Origin: CAMYLR01 sp039590215
GTDB lineage: Bacteria; Gemmatimonadota; Gemmatimonadetes; JACCXV01; JAHWKZ01
Direction: 5' to 3'
DNA: 5,735 bases
Assembly (NCBI GenBank): GCA_039590215.1
Contig: JBDHFX010000114.1
Location: 1 to 5,735 of the forward strand
A model generated the notes under the pieces. The model was given only the letters and a program-made list of their open reading frames with translations, made no database searches and was not told where the DNA came from. Below, piece by piece: positions 1-5,489 of the stretch (positions within the stretch are counted from its first letter, which is position 1; every line of letters starts with the position of its first letter). The translations under genes and the position numbers were made by a program.

Positions 1-1
1 G

Positions 2-823
2 ACGACGGCATATTTCCTCAACCAAGCGCACGGTTTCAATTCCGTTCATGGGCGAATGCCGTCAATCGCGACCGGCGCCAACGCCGCCAACCGTGACTTG
101 ATCTACGTAGGAATTTCGGGCGACGGCGATTCCCTTTCGATCGGATTGGGCCAGTTATGTCACGCGATCCGGCGAAACATCAACATGCTCTACATCATCG
201 AGAATAACGGCGTGTACGGGTTGACAAAGGGACAATTCTCGGCCTCGGCCGACGTGGGATCGTTGTCCAAGCGGGGCGACCGCAACCCCTTAGCCCCGAT
301 GGATCCGGTGGCGCTAGCGCTCGGAATGGGCGGTACTTTTGTGGCCCGAAGCTTCTCCGGGGATAAGCCGCAGCTCGTGCCGATCCTGAAGGCAGGGTTG
401 GCTCATCCTGGATTCGCCCTCGTCGATGTGATCTCTCCATGCGTGACGTTTAACGACCACCAGGGATCGACCAAGAGCTATCTGTTCACACGTCAGCACC
501 ACCACGAAGCGGTGAGCGCAGACTTTGTACCGATGCTGGACGAAATCGAGACCGAGTACGGTGAAGGCAGGACGATCGATGTCACGGTTCACGGAGGTGG
601 TGTGGTCCGCTTTCGAAAGGTACCCGAAGAGTACGACCCCACTGATCGGGATGCTCGGCATCAGGAAGGTGAGATTGTGACTGGACTCCTGTTCCTAGAA
701 CCCGAGTCAAGCGATTACCTCGCTCTCAAGAAGACCGTCGCGACGCCGTTGGTCAATTTGCCGTTCGAAGAGCTTTGTCCGGGCCGGGAACAGTTGGCGG
801 AGCTAATGAACGAGTTTCGTTAG
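2..823 (+). CDS. korB: 2-oxoacid:ferredoxin oxidoreductase beta subunit (KorB type), 5' end missing
   Basis: Cytoplasmic thiamine-diphosphate subunit of a 2-oxoglutarate-type 2-oxoacid:ferredoxin oxidoreductase, which interconverts a 2-oxoacid plus CoA with acyl-CoA, CO2 and reduced ferredoxin. The frame is open from base 2, before the first ATG at 56, and the residues before that ATG (HGFNSVHGR) are typical family sequence, so the gene starts upstream; 273 residues are visible. The ThDP/Mg motif is clear: GDGD at visible residues 40-43, NN at 68-69, then YGLTKGQ at 72-78. ISPCVTFND at 144-152 is also typical of the family. The missing N-terminus should carry the conserved Cys region. The alpha subunit gene (korA) is expected upstream, outside the window. 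Ends with TAG, convergent with glnA. KorB fits better than a pyruvate-specific PorB, but substrate cannot be proved from sequence. Confidence 0.93.
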   Translation, partial: TTAYFLNQAHGFNSVHGRMPSIATGANAANRDLIYVGISGDGDSLSIGLGQLCHAIRRNINMLYIIENNGVYGLTKGQFSASADVGSLSKRGDRNPLAPMDPVALALGMGGTFVARSFSGDKPQLVPILKAGLAHPGFALVDVISPCVTFNDHQGSTKSYLFTRQHHHEAVSADFVPMLDEIETEYGEGRTIDVTVHGGGVVRFRKVPEEYDPTDRDARHQEGEIVTGLLFLEPESSDYLALKKTVATPLVNLPFEELCPGREQLAELMNEFR

Positions 824-934
824 TCTCTCATCGGGTCAACGAAGCGGGCGTCGAAAAATGTCTTGCCATACAAAGAACGCCGGCTTGGCCAAATTGTGTG
901 GGTTCGATGAGTTGGTAGGCCGACCAAGTGCGAG

Positions 935-2257
935 CTACAGAATCGGCAGGTAGTACTCCACCTCGGCCCGACTGACATGGGCTCGAGCTTCCTGCCAGAT
1001 GATTCGCTTGTTGCGAAGGAGCTGCTCGAAGATGTGCTCGCCGAGTGTCTCGCGCATCAGCTCGCTCTCGCTCGTCATGCGGATCGCGTCGCCGAGGTCC
1101 TCCGGCAGTGTCGCGATTCCGTGGCCGACGCGCTCATCGTCAGTCATCTCGTAGATATTGACGTTATTAACCGGATCCGGTGGCTCCATGCGCTGCTCGA
1201 TGCCTCTCAGTCCAGCCGCCAACATGCAAGCGAACGCCAAGTATGGGTTACACGCGGGATCGGGGATGCGAAGTTCGATACGTGTGGACTTCTCCTTCCC
1301 CGGCTTGATGTTGGGAACGCGTACCATCGTCGATCGATTGGCATTCGCCCACGATATGTAGATCGGCGCCTCGTATCCGGGAACGAGCCGTTTGTACGAG
1401 TTCACCCATTGATTTGTTACCGCTGCGAACTCAGTGGCGTGGTGGAGCAAACCCGCGATGTAATGGCGGGCGCTGTCAGAGAGGTGGAACTCGGCATCTT
1501 CATCGAAAAACGCATTGCTGGCGCCCTTAAACAGCGACTGGTGGCAGTGCATTCCACTGCCGTTCTCGCCCAATATCGGTTTTGGCATGAACGTCGCGTA
1601 GAGCCCATGCTCGTAGGCCGTTCTCTTGACGACCGTCTTGTACGTTTGGACGATATCTGCCATTCGAAGCCCCTCGGCGTAGCGCAAGTCGATCTCGTGC
1701 TGACCGGGAGCGACCTCGTGATGGCTATACTCGACATGGATTCCCATCCGTTCGAGTTTTTGAATTGTCTCCTTGCGAAGATCGTTGCCCTCATCGAGCG
1801 GCAACAGGTCGAAATAACCACCCTTGTCCATCGGTGTGGGATCGTCATCGGAAGGGAAGTAGAAGTACTCGAGTTCTGGACCGACATAGAAGTCGAACCC
1901 CATCCCCTTTGCTTTCTCTAGGACTCGCTGGAGCACGTACCGTGGATCACCATCGTATGGCTGGAGATCCGGGGTCTGAATGTCGCAGATCATTCGGGCT
2001 ACGGTTTGGCCGTCCGTCTGCCATGGCAAGATCTGGAACGTAGACGGGTCCGGCTTGGCGATCATGTCACTTTCCTGGATTCTCGTGAACCCCTCGATCG
2101 ATGACCCATCGAACCCCATCCCCTCATCGAGGGCTGTCTCCAGTTCGTGAAGGGTTATGGCGAAGCTCTTGAGAAACCCGAGGATGTCGGTGAACCAAAG
2201 GTAGATGTACTTGACCTTCTGCTTCTCGACGATGGCAAGGACTTGATCGCGATCCAT
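935..2257 (-). CDS. glnA: glutamine synthetase, type I (GSI-alpha)
   Basis: Cytoplasmic dodecameric enzyme that makes glutamine from glutamate, ammonia and ATP. 440 residues from the chosen start, a full-length GSI. Visible active-site elements: DGSS latch with Asp50; metal/substrate Glu128 and Glu130 (PELEYF); Glu181 and Glu188 (HHEVAPGQHEID); NGSGMHCH at 232-239 with His237; the flap Glu296 in KRLVPGYEAP; Arg308 in NRST; Glu328 and Arg330 in RIELR. The C-terminus lacks the adenylylation segment of GSI-beta (no NLYDLP tyrosine site; NIYEMTDDE stands there) and has GSI-alpha character. Arg59 in GFTRIQESD matches the arginine used for glutamine feedback inhibition in Bacillus. I chose the ATG at 2257 because GGGAG lies 5 nt upstream and the N-terminus then matches the family; an in-frame ATG at 2272 lacks a ribosome site. 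Preceded by a structured leader with a terminator. Confidence 0.96.
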   Translation of the reverse strand: MDRDQVLAIVEKQKVKYIYLWFTDILGFLKSFAITLHELETALDEGMGFDGSSIEGFTRIQESDMIAKPDPSTFQILPWQTDGQTVARMICDIQTPDLQPYDGDPRYVLQRVLEKAKGMGFDFYVGPELEYFYFPSDDDPTPMDKGGYFDLLPLDEGNDLRKETIQKLERMGIHVEYSHHEVAPGQHEIDLRYAEGLRMADIVQTYKTVVKRTAYEHGLYATFMPKPILGENGSGMHCHQSLFKGASNAFFDEDAEFHLSDSARHYIAGLLHHATEFAAVTNQWVNSYKRLVPGYEAPIYISWANANRSTMVRVPNIKPGKEKSTRIELRIPDPACNPYLAFACMLAAGLRGIEQRMEPPDPVNNVNIYEMTDDERVGHGIATLPEDLGDAIRMTSESELMRETLGEHIFEQLLRNKRIIWQEARAHVSRAEVEYYLPIL

Positions 2258-2262
2258 GTTGA

Positions 2263-2267
2263 CTCCC
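2263..2267 (-). promoter_or_regulatory. ribosome binding site of glnA
   Basis: GGGAG on the minus strand lies 5 nt before the ATG at 2257. It falls inside the reading frame if the upstream ATG at 2272 is used, and no comparable site precedes that ATG. This decides the start of glnA. Confidence 0.75.
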
Positions 2268-2308
2268 GGCATGCGCTGCGAGTGGATTGTTCGCGGCCAG
2301 ACGACAAC

Positions 2309-2346
2309 AAAAAACCGCGGCAGAGGCTAGGAATCCTCCACCCCGG
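2309..2346 (-). terminator. intrinsic terminator in the glnA leader
   Basis: On the minus-strand RNA, CCGGGGUGGAGG (2346-2335) folds on CCUCUGCCGCGG (2326-2315) with an 8-nt loop, followed directly by UUUUUU (2314-2309). The 12-position stem has 9 Watson-Crick pairs, 2 G-U wobbles and 1 G-G mismatch. The wobbles become A-C mismatches in the opposite strand, and the uninterrupted U6 is on the minus side, so the element is oriented toward glnA. It sits between the predicted promoter and the glnA start. It could also end read-through from the response regulator gene, whose stop codon lies about 190 nt upstream. Confidence 0.75.
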
Positions 2347-2453
2347 TCTTTTGCACCCCGTGGTGTAACCCGAGCCAAGCCCGGGCCTGCAACGCTCGGA
2401 TCCACCACACGATCGGCCCCAATGGGCGGAAACCCTAGTTGCACTTCCTAGAC
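2309..2453 (-). ncRNA. structured glnA leader RNA or small RNA (candidate)
   Basis: The approximately 145 nt between the predicted transcription start (near 2453) and the U tract at 2309 hold no convincing reading frame but many potential pairings on the minus strand. They are: a 7-bp hairpin with a UUG loop and one G-U pair at 2385-2369; GUGGUG (2408-2403) with CACCAC (2365-2360), enclosing that hairpin; and UUGCA (2392-2388) with UGCAA (2355-2351), which crosses the previous helix as a pseudoknot. The 5' end, CUAGGAA (2451-2445), is complementary to the terminator loop. With the promoter and terminator this looks like an attenuator or riboswitch for glnA, or an independent small RNA. I could not match it to a known family, including the cyanobacterial-type glutamine (glnA) motif. 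Existence and start are inferred from sequence alone. Confidence 0.45.
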
Positions 2454-2459
2454 GAGTTC

Positions 2460-2487
2460 ATTCTAAGGGCCCGAGGCGGATTGTCAA
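2460..2487 (-). promoter_or_regulatory. predicted sigma-70 promoter upstream of glnA
   Basis: The minus strand reads TTGACA (2487-2482, perfect -35), a 16-nt spacer, and TAGAAT (2465-2460, five of six matches to the -10 consensus). The predicted start is near 2453, giving a leader of about 195 nt before the glnA ATG at 2257. It lies in the non-coding stretch after the response regulator gene. No transcription data are available here. Confidence 0.6.
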
Positions 2488-2535
2488 GATCGGAAGATCG
2501 ACGCGTGGGTGGGGGCGCACCACGGCAGGACTGCT

Positions 2536-3354
2536 CTACAATGATCGGCCGAGCAGGTCCCCCAGCGCGCGTCGTCGTCGCCGACTCAGCCGTAGTTCGG
2601 TGCCGTCTTTGAGGATAACCACGTACGCGCCGTTGAAATACGGTTGGAGTTCGGCGATCTGGTCGATGTTGACGATGACCGACCGATGAATTCGCGTAAA
2701 TCGACGCGGGTCTAGCTTGCTCTCGAGGTTGGTTAGGGACTCACGCATCTGGTGGATCTCCTTGCCAACATGGATTCGGACGTTGTAATCCGCTGCCTCG
2801 ATCCAGTCGATCTCGTCGACTCTCTGGAAGAAAATCCTATCGCCATCACGGATCATGATGCGGTCCCACTTGTTGATTGCGGCTGATCCGGTCGCGGATG
2901 CCCTCCCAACCTCGGCGTCGACTCTCCAGAACTGCCCAACGAGCTCGAGGATTTCTCTGCGCAACGTCACTGCTTCCTCGTTCTGAATCGTCTCGGTCGC
3001 ACGGGCGAGCGTCCTCTCAAATCGTTCGTCGTCGAATGGCTTGAGGAGATAATCGAGGGCGTCGAACTCGAACGCTCGCAGCGCGTGCTCGGCATGTGCA
3101 GTAACGAAGATGACCACTGGCGGTGAGTTCTGGTCGATCGCCTGGAGTAGCTCGAAGCCATTCATCTCAGGCATGTGGATGTCGAGAAAGACAAGATCCG
3201 GGTCGAGTTCCTGGAGTGCCAGTAGGCCATCCCGGGCGGAGCCGAATTGTCCCACGACCTCATACCCGTCACGATTCTCAAGAAGCTTGATCACGTGGCT
3301 TCGGGCCAACGGCTCGTCGTCAATCACCACCGCGCGGATTGGACGGATGACCAT
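2536..3354 (-). CDS. LytTR-family response regulator
   Basis: 272-residue cytoplasmic transcription factor of the LytR/AlgR family. The receiver domain spans about residues 6-120, with the acidic pair Asp12-Asp13, phospho-acceptor Asp58 in VFLDIHMP, Thr85 and Lys105 in the LKPF motif. A linker of about 40 residues leads to a LytTR DNA-binding domain at about 163-270, showing the family signatures DEIDWIEAADYNVRIH, the RIHRS motif at 221-225 and a basic end rich in arginine (258-262). The ATG follows the stop of the histidine kinase gene after only 2 nt, so the two are almost certainly translated from one mRNA, and the kinase is the cognate partner. Targets cannot be read from the sequence; LytTR regulators usually bind paired imperfect direct repeats, which I did not locate in the window. 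Confidence 0.95.
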   Translation of the reverse strand: MVIRPIRAVVIDDEPLARSHVIKLLENRDGYEVVGQFGSARDGLLALQELDPDLVFLDIHMPEMNGFELLQAIDQNSPPVVIFVTAHAEHALRAFEFDALDYLLKPFDDERFERTLARATETIQNEEAVTLRREILELVGQFWRVDAEVGRASATGSAAINKWDRIMIRDGDRIFFQRVDEIDWIEAADYNVRIHVGKEIHQMRESLTNLESKLDPRRFTRIHRSVIVNIDQIAELQPYFNGAYVVILKDGTELRLSRRRRRALGDLLGRSL

Positions 3355-3356
3355 TC

Positions 3357-4448
3357 TTAGCCGATCGCTCCAACGGGTGCGAGTCGGAACGGGACGATGA
3401 GTTCGACACCGAAGCCGCCCTCATCAGGCAGGAACGTTCGGAATTCGTGTTGCCGACCGTACAACTCGACCAGCCGGAAGCGGACGTTCGCTAGGCCAAC
3501 GCCCGTACGTCCTTCTGATGGATCTTTCTCCCGCCCATCTCCGTCCCCCACGCCGTCGTCGACAACTCGCAAGCTGAGCATCCCATTCTTGCGCCGTGCC
3601 GTGATCGTTATCCGGCCTCCGTGTTGCCGTGGAGCGATCCCATAGCGCACCGCGTTCTCGACCAATGGTTGCAAGATCAGGTTGGGGACCATGGCATCGA
3701 GGACCTCAGGTTCGACGATCATTTGTACATCGAGGTGTTCGGAAAAACGGACCCTCTCGATATCGAGATACAGCTCCATGCACTCCAATTCCTGTTGCAG
3801 GGGCATCTCTTGGATGCCCTGCGTTTCGAGCGTGAGCCGGAGCAGATCGCCGAGACGCACGAGCATCCGACGGGCCATCTCGGCATCTTCGTCCATCAAT
3901 GACGATATGGAGTGCAAAGTGTTGAATAGGAAATGGGGTTGGAGCTGCACCTTGAGGGCTTGGAGATGGGCTTGCGCAAGCTGTGCTTCCAAGTGGGCCG
4001 CGCGGAGTGCGCTGGTTCTGTAACGATCTTGGTAGTCGACCATGTACCCGGCACCGAGGATTGCCCAGTAGATGAGATACTCGAACGGGAAGTAAGTACC
4101 GGCGAAGTACCTCATCCCTTGAAGAAGTGAATCTGTTGATCCCCCGCCACCGATCGCTTGCGTTGCAACGCAGTCTAGGAGAATGTGGATTCCGCCGATG
4201 ACACCAGCGATCAGTGCGTGCACGGCGACGTTGGGCCAGAGTCTCTCGCCTTCCAGTTGAAATCGACGCCCGAACAACAAAACAAGCGGTGTCAGCAGCG
4301 CCCACAAATACCAGAACGGCACCGCGATCATCAGGGCCCACACCCATGACGCGGGTTCTCCGTCCTCGAGCATCCGGATGTAGATGACGATTGCACCGAT
4401 CGCGGCTGGAGCCGACCACAAGGCGAAAAGGACGGCCCAGAATCGCAC
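3357..4448 (-). CDS. LytS/YehU-type membrane sensor histidine kinase
   Basis: 363-residue inner-membrane kinase that should phosphorylate the downstream LytTR regulator. The N-terminal half has about four hydrophobic segments (near residues 5-24, 35-59, 74-98 and 113-137) and no separate extracytoplasmic sensor domain, so the signal is probably read in or at the membrane. A short helix rich in Ala, Gln and Leu leads to the phospho-acceptor region QLQPHFLFNTLHS with His172 (His_kinase family). The ATPase domain shows Asn265 in PLVENAVRYG, DDGVG at 297-301 and TGVGLANVRFR at 315-325. The start is GTG; the frame is open upstream only to a stop at 4487-4485 and offers no ATG there, and no strong ribosome site is seen. 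The signal is unknown. LytS/LytTR pairs regulate diverse processes, so a cell-wall role should not be assumed. Confidence 0.94.
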   Translation of the reverse strand: MRFWAVLFALWSAPAAIGAIVIYIRMLEDGEPASWVWALMIAVPFWYLWALLTPLVLLFGRRFQLEGERLWPNVAVHALIAGVIGGIHILLDCVATQAIGGGGSTDSLLQGMRYFAGTYFPFEYLIYWAILGAGYMVDYQDRYRTSALRAAHLEAQLAQAHLQALKVQLQPHFLFNTLHSISSLMDEDAEMARRMLVRLGDLLRLTLETQGIQEMPLQQELECMELYLDIERVRFSEHLDVQMIVEPEVLDAMVPNLILQPLVENAVRYGIAPRQHGGRITITARRKNGMLSLRVVDDGVGDGDGREKDPSEGRTGVGLANVRFRLVELYGRQHEFRTFLPDEGGFGVELIVPFRLAPVGAIG

Positions 4449-4464
4449 TCGGTGGAAGTTCCAG

Positions 4465-4497
4465 GGCAGAGTCTGCCGGAGGGGTTAGCCCCTCCGG
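4465..4497. repeat. two adjoining inverted repeats between the DUF3179 and kinase genes
   Basis: A perfect 9-bp inverted repeat, CCGGAGGGG, TTAG loop, CCCCTCCGG, occupies 4476-4497. A second palindrome, GGCAGAGTCTGCC, occupies 4465-4477 and shares two bases with it. The larger hairpin is very stable, but on the coding (minus) strand it is not followed by a U tract; on the + strand only TTT follows. It may stabilise a processed mRNA end, damp read-through into the kinase gene, or be a dispersed repeat. The loop and inner stem share the word GGGTTAGCCC with the repeats at 5506-5533. Confidence 0.55.
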
Positions 4498-4528
4498 TTT
4501 GGCTCCGCTCCGTCCAGCAGGTCTCTCG

Positions 4529-5485
4529 TTAGTTGGCGTGTAGCCCCGGCTCCCAGAGAGCCGTGTCAGGATGAAAGGCGCTCCACGCGAACCAGTAGGC
4601 GAGCGTCGCCGGCACGAGGTCGCCTTCCAGCGTTGTGGCGAAGACGGTCTCGGTTTCGGGGACGTAGTAGACAAACAACTCCGCGCTTCCGACGACCGCT
4701 CGAACCGGTCGCGGTTGATCAACCAATCGCTCGAGCGGAAATGCCGCCACCGATTGGTCTCGCGTGATACCGAGCACCACCGATTTTGCCAACAGCCGAT
4801 CGTCACGATGGTTCACCGGGAACATCGTTCGTTGACTGTTTGCGTAACTCAAGTACGGGTCGTTTTCGTAGTCGCGCCGATGACCGGTGTCTCGGGACAG
4901 GACCAACCCGTTCGGGTGCTGCTCGCGCCAATGGGCCCAGGTGGTGTGGACCAGGGGCTCAAGTTCTAATCGCTCGCCCCTTAACGTGCCGGTGACTGCT
5001 TCGCGTTCGATTTGCGACCACAGGCTCTCGGTCTGACGATCGTACATCAGGACATCTGAGTTGTAGAGAAGCCCCGACACCCCGAAATCGAGCCGTTGAT
5101 CACCGACATGGGGATCGAACGCCATCCCGGTGCCGCACAGCGGGCAGTAGGTGACTACGATTGGCTCGCCCCCGATCTCATCATTGACTATTTCGTGCCA
5201 GTTCAGAATGCGCAGTGGGTACGCCTTGGCCTCACCGTCTAGCTCCAACGCCAGAAGCCGGTCCTGAGGACGCAACCATTCGACCTCCCCCGCGAGCTCG
5301 AACGCCGGACTCATGAGTGCCGGGATGCCGTCCCGTGGCGGCCCCCCACTCATGATGTCGTCGATCGGAATCGAGCTCGACGAGATGTCGAACCCGTTCA
5401 GTTGTTGTCCGCTGGCGGTGTCGTGACTGACGATCAGAAACAGCAGGCCAATCGACATGACACCCGTGCCGGCCCTCAGTCTCAC
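4529..5485 (-). CDS. exported DUF3179 domain-containing protein
   Basis: 318-residue protein of the DUF3179 family, whose function I do not know. From a GTG start at 5485 the N-terminus is a plausible signal peptide: basic n-region (RLR), hydrophobic core at about residues 8-20 (VMSIGLLFLIVS) and cleavage after about Ala24-Ser25-Gly26, so it should act outside the cytoplasm. Family signatures: IPALMSPAF (54-62), KAYPLRILNWHEIVND (87-102), TYCPLCGTGMAFD (112-124) with the Cys114-Cys117 pair, and FGVSGLLYNSD followed by YDRQTESLW. The CPLC pair could bind a metal or act in thiol chemistry, but that is inference. A longer frame reaches 5605 but would overlap the upstream gene; GTG 5485 lies 4 nt after that gene's stop, and ATG 5458 is a possible shorter start lacking the RLR region. 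Ends TAA, 80 nt before the kinase gene. Confidence 0.9.
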   Translation of the reverse strand: MRLRAGTGVMSIGLLFLIVSHDTASGQQLNGFDISSSSIPIDDIMSGGPPRDGIPALMSPAFELAGEVEWLRPQDRLLALELDGEAKAYPLRILNWHEIVNDEIGGEPIVVTYCPLCGTGMAFDPHVGDQRLDFGVSGLLYNSDVLMYDRQTESLWSQIEREAVTGTLRGERLELEPLVHTTWAHWREQHPNGLVLSRDTGHRRDYENDPYLSYANSQRTMFPVNHRDDRLLAKSVVLGITRDQSVAAFPLERLVDQPRPVRAVVGSAELFVYYVPETETVFATTLEGDLVPATLAYWFAWSAFHPDTALWEPGLHAN

Positions 5486-5489
5486 GTAA

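Noticed and set aside
824..934. Shared terminator between the convergent korB and glnA genes
   Set aside because: Only weak stems are present, such as TTGGT with ACCAA at 912-927, and no adjacent T tract on either strand.
977..1921. Long open frame (314 codons) on the + strand inside glnA
   Set aside because: It is antisense to a fully conserved glutamine synthetase and has no recognisable domain; it results from codon bias on the opposite strand.
2309..2453. Known glutamine riboswitch (glnA motif) in the leader
   Set aside because: I compared it from memory with the conserved GGAAGUAGG-type core and found no convincing match; only GGAAGUGCAACUAGGG is loosely similar.
2435..2461. Possible leader peptide MNSSRKCN upstream of glnA
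   Set aside because: Its ATG overlaps the predicted -10 element and so lies upstream of the predicted transcription start; there is no ribosome site and no run of Gln or Glu codons.
3706..4806. 366-codon minus-strand frame spanning the kinase and the end of DUF3179
   Set aside because: It lies out of frame with two genes that have clear conserved motifs, is rich in Arg, Pro and Ser, and crosses the intergenic hairpin; a shadow frame.
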